Of a DNA stretch of 34,989 nt, positions 1-7,876 are shown one piece after another. The notes beneath the pieces are model-generated. The model made no database searches. It worked only from the letters and a program-made list of their open reading frames with translations, and was not told the DNA's origin. Position numbers and translations under genes: made by a program. The number at the start of each line of letters is the position of its first letter. The stretch's first letter is position 1. Location of the stretch: contig PDSA01000008.1 in assembly GCA_002748285.1 (NCBI GenBank), forward strand, positions 1 to 34,989, given 5' to 3'. The stretch comes from Rhodobacterales bacterium (GTDB lineage: Bacteria; Pseudomonadota; Alphaproteobacteria; Rhodobacterales; Rhodobacteraceae).

Positions 1-78
1 TATTCGCGGCACAATGCTCGAACTGGTAAATGTCAGCAAGTCCTTTTGGACAGGGAAGCAGCGCAAGGTCATTCTTGA
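1..78 (+). CDS. possible 3' end of capsule-export ABC permease (partial)
   Basis: An open frame runs from the left edge to a TGA at 76-78, giving a 25-residue tail beginning YSRHNARTGK. Capsule-export permeases of the KpsM/CtrC/BexB family end in a short basic tail after their last membrane segment (CtrC ends in a YTRKH-like stretch), and a permease gene usually sits directly before the ATPase gene, so this frame could be its end. It would overlap the ATPase gene by 65 nt, which is long. A second open frame (3-29, ending in TAA) would give a shorter overlap of 16 nt. Which frame is real cannot be decided without the upstream sequence. Confidence 0.3.
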   Translation, partial: YSRHNARTGKCQQVLLDREAAQGHS

Positions 79-667
79 TCGCGCCTCTTTTCGTGTGGAA
101 ATCGGCAATTCGATCGGCATTCTGGCCAAAAACGGCACTGGTAAAACCACCATCATCAATATGATGGCGGGGCTGGAAAAGCCGGATGAGGGCGTGATCA
201 ACAAAACCTGCCGGGTGTCATTCCCGCTGGGGTTCATGGGCGGCGTGGTCAACAAGCTGTCGGCGGTGGAAAATTCGCGCTATATCGCCCGGCTCTACGG
301 TCTGGATCCGGATTATGTCGAAGCCTTTTGCCGCTGGATGTGCGATCTGGACGAATATTTCGAGATGCCGGTGGGCACCTATAGCGCCGGGATGCGCTCG
401 CGTTTCAGCTTTTCGCTGATGCTGGCGCTGGATTTTGACATCTACCTGATTGACGAAGGGATGCCGTCGACCACCGATGTCGAATTTAACCGCAAAGCCG
501 GGGACATCCTGAAAGAACGGCTGAAAACCACCACCGTGCTGATCGTGTCGCACAAACCGCAGGTTCTGGAAAAATTCTGCCGCTCAGCCGCGGTTTTGCG
601 CGATGGCAAACTGCATATGTTCAACACTTTGGAAGAGGCAAAGCAACTCTATGACTACCAAGCCTAA
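14..667 (+). CDS. kpsT: capsular polysaccharide ABC exporter, ATP-binding protein (KpsT/CtrD/BexA type)
   Basis: This is the nucleotide-binding subunit that powers export of capsular polysaccharide across the inner membrane, working with a KpsM-type permease. The 217-residue length is typical of the short KpsT family. Visible motifs are the Walker A loop GILAKNGTGKTT (residues 35-46), the ABC signature YSAGMR (123-128), Walker B IYLIDE (143-148) and the switch histidine H180. The conserved stretch FPLGFMGGVV near residue 70 is characteristic of the family. The frame is open to the left edge, but ATG 14 matches the usual N-terminus (MLEL.NVSKSFW). The next gene starts inside its last codons, and the pair is evidently co-transcribed and translationally coupled. 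Confidence 0.9.
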   Translation: MLELVNVSKSFWTGKQRKVILDRASFRVEIGNSIGILAKNGTGKTTIINMMAGLEKPDEGVINKTCRVSFPLGFMGGVVNKLSAVENSRYIARLYGLDPDYVEAFCRWMCDLDEYFEMPVGTYSAGMRSRFSFSLMLALDFDIYLIDEGMPSTTDVEFNRKAGDILKERLKTTTVLIVSHKPQVLEKFCRSAAVLRDGKLHMFNTLEEAKQLYDYQA

Positions 668-2201
668 AGCCAAAAAATACCGCATCCGGCGGGGCAGTTC
701 ATTGCGTGTGGGGGCAAAAAAGGACACCCCCCAAGCCGTTGTCGGCAGCGATGTCTCGACCCCTACCGAAGTCGCGGCAGAACAAAGCATTGATGAAATC
801 CGCAAAGAAGGCCTGACCGGGCGCCAGCTGCGCATGGCCCGCCGAGTGGCACAGAAATACAACCTGCCGGCCACTTCGGATTTTGACGCGGTGCGGCTGC
901 TGCGGGCCAAGGGGATTGACCCGTTTCAACGCGCCACCAATCTCGAGCTGGTCCCACAAACGCAAGGCCAAGGCAGCCCGGCCGTGCAACTGCCCCAGAC
1001 GGTGCCGGCCGCACAGGCCAACCTGCCCTCGACCGAAGTCAACACCGAAGCCCAACGCGCCTATGAAATCCAGAAAATACAACGCGACATCGCCAAACGC
1101 CGCCGCCGCAAGCTGAATCTGCTGCTGACCCGGCTCAGCTTTTTCGTGCTGCTGCCCACCCTGATCGTTGGCTATTATTACTATAAAATTGCCACCCCGA
1201 TGTATGCGACCCATTCCGAATTCATCATCCAAAAGGCCGATGCCCAGACCAGCGCCAGCATTGGCAGCCTGTTTGGCGGCACCGGGCTGGCGACCTCGCA
1301 GGATTCGATCGCGGTGCAGAGCTATCTGCAATCGCGCGATGCCATGCTACGGCTGGATCAGGAACATGGCTTCAAATTGCATTTCACTCAGGACAACATT
1401 GACCCGATCCAACGGCTGGATGCGGACAGCAGCAGCGAAGACGCTTACAAGATCTATCAACGCAATGTCCTGATCAGCTATGACCCCACCGATGGCATCA
1501 TCCAGATGGAGGTGATCGCCGCCGATCCCCAAGTCAGCGCGACCTATTCCCGCGCCCTGATTTCCTATGCCGAAGAACAAGTCGACAGCCTGACCACGCG
1601 GTTGCGCAATGACCAGATGAAGGGGGCGATTGCCAGCTATGAAGAGGCGGAAAAAGAACTGAAACTGGCGCAGGAAAGGGTTGTTGAATTACAGGAGCAA
1701 TCCAACATCATCAGCGGCGATATTGAAATCACCATGCTGACCACCGAAATCAGCGCCATGCAGGCCGAGCTGAACAAATCCGAATTGCTGCTGGAAGAGC
1801 TGAAATCCAACACCCGCCCCAACCCGGCCAAGGTGGCGCAGCAGGAACGCAAAATCAAAGCGCTGCGCGACAAAATCGCGGATCGTCGCGACAAACTGAC
1901 CGAAAGCACCCCGGATGGCAAATCCATCGCCCGCATCAATAGCGAACTGGCCATGGCGCTGGCCAATCAGGAAACCCGGGGACTGATGTTGCAGGCGGCT
2001 TTGCAGCAAAAGGAAACGGCCAATATCGAAGCCTCGCGCCAGACCCGCTACCTGTCGCTGGGTGTGTCTCCCATACCGCCCGACACCCCCACCTATCCGC
2101 GCAAATTTGAAAACACCATTCTGGCGTTCCTGATTTTTTCCGGGATTTACCTGATGATGTCGCTGACCGCCTCGGTCCTGCGGGAACAGGTGACATCTTA
2201 A
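651..2201 (+). CDS. kpsE: capsule polysaccharide export inner-membrane protein (KpsE/CtrB/BexC family)
   Basis: This is a polysaccharide co-polymerase-like protein that links the KpsMT exporter to the outer-membrane channel (KpsD/CtrA). ATG 651 is chosen because a GGAAGAGG ribosome site (631-638) precedes it and the family-like basic N-terminus MTTKPKAKKYRIRRG follows. The frame is open further up to 603. It overlaps kpsT by 17 nt. The 516 residues comprise a long Ala/Pro/Gln-rich cytoplasmic region (1-155), a first membrane segment (about 156-178), a periplasmic domain with heptad-rich coiled coil (roughly 320-430), and a second membrane segment near the C-terminus (about 487-508). E. coli KpsE is about 380 residues, and most of the extra length here is the N-terminal extension, which I believe is common in Rhodobacteraceae. 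Confidence 0.85.
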   Translation: MTTKPKAKKYRIRRGSSLRVGAKKDTPQAVVGSDVSTPTEVAAEQSIDEIRKEGLTGRQLRMARRVAQKYNLPATSDFDAVRLLRAKGIDPFQRATNLELVPQTQGQGSPAVQLPQTVPAAQANLPSTEVNTEAQRAYEIQKIQRDIAKRRRRKLNLLLTRLSFFVLLPTLIVGYYYYKIATPMYATHSEFIIQKADAQTSASIGSLFGGTGLATSQDSIAVQSYLQSRDAMLRLDQEHGFKLHFTQDNIDPIQRLDADSSSEDAYKIYQRNVLISYDPTDGIIQMEVIAADPQVSATYSRALISYAEEQVDSLTTRLRNDQMKGAIASYEEAEKELKLAQERVVELQEQSNIISGDIEITMLTTEISAMQAELNKSELLLEELKSNTRPNPAKVAQQERKIKALRDKIADRRDKLTESTPDGKSIARINSELAMALANQETRGLMLQAALQQKETANIEASRQTRYLSLGVSPIPPDTPTYPRKFENTILAFLIFSGIYLMMSLTASVLREQVTS

Positions 2202-2235
2202 GCCTTGCATATAGTTGAAAGAATTGGAAGAAATG

Positions 2236-3732
2236 ATGACCAAACCCAGCCAACAGGTAACGCAGAACACCTGGGAGTTTCTGCGTGATCCGATGATCAC
2301 GCCCACAGGCTTTCGTGAATATGACGCCCGTTGGAAATATCCGGATGACATCAACCTGCCGGGGATCACCGCGCTGGGGCTGGGGCTGGGCACCCAGATG
2401 CGGGCGCGGGGAATTGAACCGGTGATTGCCGTGGGCAATGATTACCGCGACTATTCGCTGTCGATCAAAAACGCCCTGATGCTGGGTCTGATGCAGGCCG
2501 GCATCCATGTCAAAGACATCGGCCCGGCGCTTTCGCCCATGGCCTATTTCGCCCAGTTCCATCTGGATGCGCCGGCGGTGGCCATGGTCACGGCCAGCCA
2601 CAACCCCAATGGCTGGACCGGGGTGAAAATGGGTTTTGAACGCCCGCTGACCCACGGCCCCGACGAAATGGCCGAATTGCGCGACATCGTGTTGAACGGT
2701 CAGGGCAAACCCCATGCCGGGGGGACGTATGAATTCGTCCCGGGCGTGAAAGAAGCCTATCTGGATGATCTGGTCGGCGATTTCAAAATGTCCCGACCAC
2801 TGAAAGTGGTCTGCGCCACCGGCAACGGCACCGCCTCGGCCTTTGCGCCCGCGCTGTTTGAGCACATCGGCGTTGAAGTCGTCCCGCTGCACAACCGCCT
2901 AGATTACACCTTTCCCCACTACAACCCCAACCCCGAAGCGATGGAAATGCTGCACGATATGGCCGCGGCGGTGCGGGATTCGGGTGCCGATCTGGCGCTT
3001 GGCTTTGACGGCGATGGCGATCGCTGCGGGGTGGTGGATGATCTGGGCGATGAGATCTTTGCCGATAAGGTCGGTGTCATCATGGCCCGCGATTTCGCCC
3101 AGCTCTACCCGGGGTCAACCTTTGTCGCTGATGTCAAATCGACGGGGCTGTTTGCCTCGGACCCCGAGCTGAAAAAGCACGGAGCCAAGGCCGATTACTG
3201 GAAAACTGGCCACAGCCATATGAAACGCCGAGTCAAGGAAATCGGTGCGCTGGCAGGGTTTGAAAAATCCGGCCATTACTTCCTGGCCGAACCCATCGGG
3301 CGTGGTTATGATTGCGGCCTGCGCGTGGCGGTTGAGATTTGCAAATTGCTCGACCGGCACCCGGATAAATCCATGTCCGATCTGAAAAACGCCCTGCCCA
3401 AAACCTATTCCAGCCCCACCATGTCGCCCTATTGCGCCGATACCGAAAAATATCAGGTGCTGGAACGTCTGGTGACCAAGCTGGAACAGCTGGGCCAAGA
3501 CGGCGGCAGCCTGGGCGGGCGCAAAATCCAGCAGGTGGTCACGGTAAACGGTGCCCGACTGATTTTGGATAATGGCGGCTGGGGGCTGGTGCGGGCGTCC
3601 TCCAACACCCCAAATCTGGTGGTGGTCTGCGAAAGCCCCGACAGTCAGGCAGAGCTGCGGGCGATTTTTGACGATCTGGATGCGGTGATCCGCACCGAAC
3701 CGGCCGTTGGCGATTACGATCAGACTTTTTAG
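2236..3732 (+). CDS. phosphomannomutase/phosphoglucomutase (alpha-D-phosphohexomutase family)
   Basis: This enzyme interconverts hexose 6-phosphate and hexose 1-phosphate (mannose and/or glucose), feeding nucleotide-sugar synthesis for surface polysaccharide. The active-site phosphoserine loop TASHNPNGWTG places the catalytic Ser at residue 121. The metal loop FDGDGDR lies at 257-263, the sugar-binding EKSGHYFLAEP segment follows, and a C-terminal phosphate-binding loop RASSNTPN is present. The length of 498 residues fits the family. Two ATGs occur in tandem at 2233 and 2236. 2236 is preferred because GGAAG (2226-2230) is then 5 nt away, and an upstream TTG at 2215 is less likely. It follows kpsE by 34 nt on the same strand, which suggests it belongs to the capsule operon. 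Whether it prefers mannose or glucose phosphate cannot be told from the sequence. Confidence 0.88.
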   Translation: MTKPSQQVTQNTWEFLRDPMITPTGFREYDARWKYPDDINLPGITALGLGLGTQMRARGIEPVIAVGNDYRDYSLSIKNALMLGLMQAGIHVKDIGPALSPMAYFAQFHLDAPAVAMVTASHNPNGWTGVKMGFERPLTHGPDEMAELRDIVLNGQGKPHAGGTYEFVPGVKEAYLDDLVGDFKMSRPLKVVCATGNGTASAFAPALFEHIGVEVVPLHNRLDYTFPHYNPNPEAMEMLHDMAAAVRDSGADLALGFDGDGDRCGVVDDLGDEIFADKVGVIMARDFAQLYPGSTFVADVKSTGLFASDPELKKHGAKADYWKTGHSHMKRRVKEIGALAGFEKSGHYFLAEPIGRGYDCGLRVAVEICKLLDRHPDKSMSDLKNALPKTYSSPTMSPYCADTEKYQVLERLVTKLEQLGQDGGSLGGRKIQQVVTVNGARLILDNGGWGLVRASSNTPNLVVVCESPDSQAELRAIFDDLDAVIRTEPAVGDYDQTF

Positions 3733-3741
3733 GCCCAACAG

Positions 3742-3767
3742 GGTAGTTTGGTGATCACCAAACTGCC
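3742..3767. terminator. palindromic hairpin between convergent genes
   Basis: A 26-nt inverted repeat has two 13-base arms and no loop bases in the DNA. Twelve pairs are Watson-Crick and one is G-T; the core is TTTGGTGATCACCAAA. It lies 9 nt after the phosphohexomutase stop and 13 nt beyond the methyltransferase stop, so it can form a hairpin in either transcript. There is only a weak U-rich tail (TTATATT) on the plus strand. A bidirectional terminator is the likeliest role. Because the palindrome is so symmetric, a protein-binding operator cannot be excluded. Confidence 0.55.
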
Positions 3768-3780
3768 TTATATTCCGCCC

Positions 3781-4509
3781 TCAAAGGTCTGAAACCTTGC
3801 CCCGATCCCGGGGCCACAAGGCACATGTGCCGCGGCGCTTGCCTTTTTTGCGGTAATAATCCCGCACCCCTACCCTGTCATCTTCCGGGTGCAGATCCCA
3901 ATCCACCCACTCAATATCATAGCCCAACACATCAGCCATCATGTTCATCGCCCGAAAGCTGGGATACCCCACCGCGGCCACCTCCTGCCCTTCGATCTGC
4001 GGCGCGGCATTAAGCCTTTTATCGGTTTTCTCGCGCACCATGCGAATAATCGCCCCCGGGCGCAGCATGAATTCGCTATCGACAATCACCAACTTGGGCT
4101 GCAACGCCCGCACCAGCTTGAGCAGCCGCATATGATCCATGATGTGATAGAGAATGCCAAAAACGCTGACCACATCATAGGTTTCCCCCAGCGCAACCTG
4201 ATGCTCCAACTCCTGAAACAGATCATTGCAGCGCAGATCAACCTTATTGCGCAAGGCGGCATCGGGATAATTGTCAAACAAATCAATCAGATGCTGGCGG
4301 GCCTCGACCCCCACCACCTGCCGCGCCCCGGCTCCGGCAAACGCATAGGCCCAGCGGCCATCATGCGAAGCAATATCAAACACCCGGGAGCCGTCAATTT
4401 CATCTTTGAACACCTCAATCAGATGCTTGTGCCGGGTGTTCATCCGCTTGACCGAAGCCGGATCATCGGCATAAAGTTCCTGCCCCGATAAGAAATCAAA
4501 AAACTGCAA
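3781..4509 (-). CDS. class I SAM-dependent methyltransferase, substrate unknown
   Basis: The protein has a Rossmann-type methyltransferase core. Motif I is VFDIASHDGRW (about residues 43-53), followed by an acidic residue ending strand 2 (VVGVEAR) and then YDVVSVFGILYHI, which corresponds to motif IV/post-motif with the YHI typical of small-molecule or sugar methyltransferases. No signal peptide or membrane segment is seen. TTG 4509 is chosen because AGGAAGGG (4516-4523) sits 6 nt upstream. The frame continues to a TTG at 4569, but that start has no ribosome site and would leave almost no room for two promoters facing aat. The resulting protein is 242 residues. A role in capsule or lipid modification is possible from the neighbouring capsule genes, but this is only inferred from location. 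Confidence 0.7.
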   Translation of the reverse strand: MQFFDFLSGQELYADDPASVKRMNTRHKHLIEVFKDEIDGSRVFDIASHDGRWAYAFAGAGARQVVGVEARQHLIDLFDNYPDAALRNKVDLRCNDLFQELEHQVALGETYDVVSVFGILYHIMDHMRLLKLVRALQPKLVIVDSEFMLRPGAIIRMVREKTDKRLNAAPQIEGQEVAAVGYPSFRAMNMMADVLGYDIEWVDWDLHPEDDRVGVRDYYRKKGKRRGTCALWPRDRGKVSDL

Positions 4510-4599
4510 AACGTGCCCTTCCTTTGCTGTGTCAACCCTGCGGCGGGAGGGGAAATTTTTGACTGCCAACCGCTGGCGTTAACCGCTATGATTTCACAT

Positions 4600-5241
4600 A
4601 TGAACAATCAAATCACAAGCCAGACCCTGCTGCAAGCCTATGCCTCGGGCATCTTTCCAATGGCTGACTCCCGCGATACCCCCGAGCTTTTTTGGGTTGA
4701 TCCGCGTTTTCGCGGCATTTTCGAACTCGATCGCTTTCACATCTCAAAATCTCTGGCCCGGCGGATGAAACGCGGCCATTTTCAGATTACCGTCGACCGC
4801 GCTTTTGAGCAGGTGGTCAATGGCTGTGCCGACCGCACCGACACCTGGATCAACGCCCCGCTTTTTGAGCTGTATCGGCAACTGCACCACCAAGGCTTTG
4901 CCCATTCGCTCGAGGTTTGGGATGGCGATCAGTTGATTGGCGGCGTTTATGGGCTGACCATCGGGGCCGCATTTTTTGGAGAAAGCATGTTTTCGCGCCA
5001 AACCGATGCCTCGAAAATCGCGCTGGCCTATCTGGTGGATCGGCTGCGACTGGGGGGATTTCAGCTGTTTGACACCCAATTCATCACCCCGCATCTGGCC
5101 TCATTAGGCGCGATTGAGATCCCCCGGCACGACTACAGAAAAAGGCTGGCGGCGGCCATTTCACAGCCCGCTGATTTCCGATCCCCGCCGGAAATGTCGG
5201 ATGTTTATTCGGTTTTACAGCGCAATACCCAGACATCATAA
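4600..5241 (+). CDS. aat: leucyl/phenylalanyl-tRNA--protein transferase
   Basis: Aat transfers Leu or Phe from aminoacyl-tRNA to proteins with N-terminal Lys or Arg, marking them for the ClpS-ClpAP N-degron pathway in the cytoplasm. Recognisable blocks are LLQAYASGIFPMADS near the N-terminus, ELFWVDPRFRG, HISKSLARR, HSLEVWDGDQLIGGVYG, AFFGESMFSR and LASLGAIEIPR, all typical of the family. The 213-residue length is normal for alphaproteobacterial Aat. ATG 4600 gives the usual short N-terminus; an in-frame ATG at 4588 is an alternative, and neither has a clear ribosome site. The gene is divergent from the methyltransferase, and its last 37 nt overlap the 3' end of the DUF2155 gene on the other strand. 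Confidence 0.92.
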   Translation: MNNQITSQTLLQAYASGIFPMADSRDTPELFWVDPRFRGIFELDRFHISKSLARRMKRGHFQITVDRAFEQVVNGCADRTDTWINAPLFELYRQLHHQGFAHSLEVWDGDQLIGGVYGLTIGAAFFGESMFSRQTDASKIALAYLVDRLRLGGFQLFDTQFITPHLASLGAIEIPRHDYRKRLAAAISQPADFRSPPEMSDVYSVLQRNTQTS

Positions 5242-5561
5242 CGCGGATGATCCAGCGCGTTCAGCGCCGGAGCCGTGGCAATCATCCACCCGCTAAACAC
5301 CGGTTCGGGGTTGTTTTTCTCGCTGATCAGCACATTGGCATAGGCATTGCCCGAAGGGTTGCCCGCGGGATAGCGGCATTCCCGCAGCGTTACGGTCAGA
5401 TAGCCCAGATCATGACTTTGCCCATTGCGCAAATCCATGTCGGTCAGACGCCCATCGACCTTATCCAGCCCGCGCAAAACCGCGCCGGGGGAACTGGTCA
5501 CGTCTCCGGCCATAGCGGGACCGGCGAAAAACAACAGAAAAACACTCAGCAACCGCATCAT
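5205..5561 (-). CDS. DUF2155 domain-containing exported protein
   Basis: This is a small 118-residue protein with a clear signal peptide (MMRLLSVFLLFFAGPAMAG, cleavage after AMA). The mature part carries the DUF2155 pattern: AVLRGLDKVDGR, then a G.L.V.L..C block (GYLTVTLRECRYP) and FSGWMIATAPALNALDHPRYDVWVLRC. Two cysteines lie in positions that could form a disulfide in the periplasm. The molecular function of DUF2155 is not established to my knowledge. The start overlaps the mlaD stop in an ATGA arrangement (5558-5561), so the two genes are translationally coupled. The 3' end overlaps aat antisense by 37 nt. A DUF2155 gene next to aat is a frequent arrangement in Rhodobacteraceae. Confidence 0.85.
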   Translation of the reverse strand: MMRLLSVFLLFFAGPAMAGDVTSSPGAVLRGLDKVDGRLTDMDLRNGQSHDLGYLTVTLRECRYPAGNPSGNAYANVLISEKNNPEPVFSGWMIATAPALNALDHPRYDVWVLRCKTE

Positions 5562-6010
5562 TCTTCATCTTTCCCGGAAACGAATTTCATCAGCAGAGAC
5601 ACCAGCGACACCGCGCCCTGCGTGTCTTCGATCTCGCTGCCAGGTTCGAAATTATCCAGCGATGCGCCCGGGTAGATTTCCACGAAATTGCCCCCGAGCA
5701 ACCCTTCAGAAGACACCACCACGGCGCTGTCATCCGGGATCGCAATGCCATCCCGGATCGCCAAGGTCACATCGGCCCGGTAGGTTTGCCCGTTCAACTC
5801 CATCTGGCTGATGGTGCCGATCTTGACCCCGGCCAGACGCACATCAGAACCCACCGTGATGCCTTCGCCAGACCGAAAGCTGGCATTAAGCGGATAATTC
5901 CCGGTTTTTACCGGCGAAAACCCTGTGGCCTGCCCGGCATAAACCAAAAAACCGATCGCCACGGCCAAAACCGCGCCGCCAACCAGAACTTCTGTGGTAG
6001 ATTCAGACAT
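5558..6010 (-). CDS. mlaD: MlaD-type lipid-transport protein (MCE domain)
   Basis: MlaD is the periplasmic, membrane-anchored MCE-domain subunit of the Mla phospholipid transport system that maintains outer-membrane lipid asymmetry. The 150-residue protein has one N-terminal membrane anchor (VLVGGAVLAVAIGFLVYAG, about residues 8-27). One MCE domain follows, with the hallmark stretches YPLNASFRSGEGITVGSDVRLAGVKIGTI and AVVVSSEGLLGGNFVEIYPG. The other Mla subunits (MlaE, MlaF) are not in this window, so they must be encoded elsewhere, as is common in this family. It is followed immediately by the coupled DUF2155 gene. The start at ATG 6010 has only a weak ribosome site. Confidence 0.9.
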   Translation of the reverse strand: MSESTTEVLVGGAVLAVAIGFLVYAGQATGFSPVKTGNYPLNASFRSGEGITVGSDVRLAGVKIGTISQMELNGQTYRADVTLAIRDGIAIPDDSAVVVSSEGLLGGNFVEIYPGASLDNFEPGSEIEDTQGAVSLVSLLMKFVSGKDEE

Positions 6011-6097
6011 GTTTGCTCAACCAGCCCCTGCTGTTGCGATAATATCGACCGGGGGAATATGGAGCATCCTGGCCCCAAGGTCCAGCCGTTTCGCTGC

Positions 6098-6478
6098 TTA
6101 AGGCAGGCGGGCGGTGACTTCTATTTCGATTTTCATCGCCGGGTCGATCAAACCGGCCTCGATCATGGTGGCCGCCGGCGGATTGTCGCTGAAAGCGGCA
6201 CGCAGATAAGGCCAGCAGGGTTCGAAATCATCCCGGTTTGGCAGAATGTAATGCACCCGCACCACATCGGCAAAGCTGGCCCCGGCCTTTTCCAGCGCAT
6301 CGCGGATATGGGCAAGCGCCAGTTGGCATTGATCCGTCACGCTTTCAGGGATAGCCCCGGTGGCGTGATCATTGCCAACCGTGCCAGAGACGAAAACCCA
6401 GCCATCGGCCACCACTGCGCGGCAATAGCCGACTTTGGATTCAAAAGCCGAGCTGGAATTGATCCGCTTGACTGCCAT
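6098..6478 (-). CDS. RidA/YjgF/YER057c-family protein lacking the catalytic arginine
   Basis: The protein is 126 residues with the Rid-family fold signature: AVVADGWVFVSGTVG, then a QC..AL..I...L..AGAS..DVVRVHYIL block, and a C-terminal KIEIEVTARL strand. Archetypal RidA hydrolyses reactive enamine/imine intermediates using an Arg in the PAR motif before this strand. Here the corresponding position reads PAATMIEAG, with Thr where Arg is expected, so it probably belongs to a non-RidA subgroup (Rid1-Rid7 type) of uncertain chemistry. ATG 6478 lies 1 nt after the clpX stop, giving tight coupling to clpX. The frame is open upstream into clpX, but the family N-terminus begins at MAVKRINSS. Confidence 0.85.
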   Translation of the reverse strand: MAVKRINSSSAFESKVGYCRAVVADGWVFVSGTVGNDHATGAIPESVTDQCQLALAHIRDALEKAGASFADVVRVHYILPNRDDFEPCWPYLRAAFSDNPPAATMIEAGLIDPAMKIEIEVTARLP

Positions 6479-6479
6479 A

Positions 6480-7751
6480 TCAGCTGGCACTCGCCTCTTC
6501 CTGTTCCTGACCATCGGCGTAGATCAACAACGGGCTGGCATCCGGGCCAACGGCCTCTTCATTCACCACGACTTCATCGATATTTTCCAGCCCGGGCAGG
6601 TCAAACATGGTATCCAACAGGATGTCTTCCATGATTGAGCGCAAGCCCCGCGCCCCGGTTTTACGCTCAATCGCGCGTTTGGCGATGGCTTTGAGCGCAT
6701 CATCGGTGAAGGTCAGCTTGGCGTCCTCCAGTTCGAACAGCCGCTGATACTGTTTGACCAGCGCGTTTTTCGGCTGAGTCAGGATGGTGACCAGCGCGTC
6801 CTCGTCCAGATCGGTCAGGGTGGCAATCACCGGCAGACGGCCGACAAATTCCGGGATCAGGCCGAATTTCAGCAGGTCTTCGGGCTCCAACTCGCTGAGC
6901 AAATCGCCAATGCCGCGATCTTCGGCATCCTTAACGTCAGCGCCAAAGCCAATCGACGTCCCTGCCCCGCGCTGCGAGATGATTTTCTCTAGCCCGGCAA
7001 ACGCCCCGCCGCAGACGAACAGGATATTGGTGGTATCGACCTGCAGGAACTCCTGCTGCGGATGTTTGCGCCCACCCTGCGGAGGCACCGAAGCCACCGT
7101 GCCTTCCATGATTTTCAGCAAAGCCTGCTGCACCCCTTCACCCGACACATCGCGGGTGATCGAAGGGTTGTCGGATTTGCGGGTAATTTTATCGACCTCA
7201 TCAATGTAAACGATGCCGCGCTCGGCCCGTTCGACATTGTAATCGCTGGCTTGCAGCAATTTCAGGATGATGTTTTCTACGTCCTCACCAACATAGCCGG
7301 CCTCGGTCAGGGTGGTGGCATCGGCCATGGTAAAAGGCACATCCAAAATCCGCGCCAAAGTCTGCGCCAGCAGGGTCTTGCCGCAACCGGTCGGGCCGAT
7401 CAGCATGATGTTGGATTTGGCCAGCTCGATATCGCCGGATTTGCCACCATGGTTCAGCCGCTTGTAATGGTTATGCACCGCCACCGACAGCACCCGCTTG
7501 GCGTGGAACTGGCCGATCACATAATCATCCAGCACATCGCAAATCTCTTGCGGAGTCGGCACCCCATCGGATGCCTTCAGCCCCGAGCTCTTGGTTTCCT
7601 CGCGGATAATGTCCATACACAGCTCGACACATTCATCACAGATGAACACGGTGGGCCCGGCAATCAACTTGCGCACCTCATGTTGGCTTTTGCCGCAGAA
7701 CGAGCAGTAAAGTGTGTTCTTGCTGTCGCCGCTTCCCGAATTATCCGCCAT
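6480..7751 (-). CDS. clpX: ATP-dependent Clp protease ATP-binding subunit ClpX
   Basis: ClpX is the AAA+ unfoldase that recognises substrates and feeds them to ClpP. The N-terminal zinc domain is intact (C16, C19, C38, C41 in CSFC...CDEC). It is followed by Walker A GPTGCGKT, the pore loop GYVGEDV, Walker [11 protein letters not shown] and the C-terminal sensor region [13 protein letters not shown]. The length of 423 residues is normal. ATG 7751 is set by a strong AAAGGAAAG site about 4 nt upstream; the open frame reaches to 7802. The gene lies 125 nt downstream of clpP on the same strand and has its own promoter-like sequence. Confidence 0.97.
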   Translation of the reverse strand: MADNSGSGDSKNTLYCSFCGKSQHEVRKLIAGPTVFICDECVELCMDIIREETKSSGLKASDGVPTPQEICDVLDDYVIGQFHAKRVLSVAVHNHYKRLNHGGKSGDIELAKSNIMLIGPTGCGKTLLAQTLARILDVPFTMADATTLTEAGYVGEDVENIILKLLQASDYNVERAERGIVYIDEVDKITRKSDNPSITRDVSGEGVQQALLKIMEGTVASVPPQGGRKHPQQEFLQVDTTNILFVCGGAFAGLEKIISQRGAGTSIGFGADVKDAEDRGIGDLLSELEPEDLLKFGLIPEFVGRLPVIATLTDLDEDALVTILTQPKNALVKQYQRLFELEDAKLTFTDDALKAIAKRAIERKTGARGLRSIMEDILLDTMFDLPGLENIDEVVVNEEAVGPDASPLLIYADGQEQEEASAS

Positions 7752-7811
7752 CTGCTTTCCTTTAGTCCTGGACTGCATCGCTGCAATCACATGAAACCAC
7801 ACCTTGCCCTC

Positions 7812-7840
7812 AATCTAGGGCAGCCGGTTTTACTGTTCAA
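7812..7840 (-). promoter_or_regulatory. candidate sigma-70 promoter for clpX
   Basis: On the minus strand, TTGAAC (7840-7835) and TAGATT (7817-7812) are separated by exactly 17 nt, matching 4 of 6 bases in each hexamer. Transcription would start about 50-55 nt before the clpX ATG. This would let clpX be expressed separately from clpP. Confidence 0.45.
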
Positions 7841-7876
7841 TGCCAAAATCCATCCCCGAAACCGGATGTGGTTTGG

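Noticed and set aside
3781..4569. Longer start (TTG 4569) for the methyltransferase
   Set aside because: It has no ribosome site and would leave only about 20-30 nt to the aat start, whereas TTG 4509 has a strong AGGAAGGG site.
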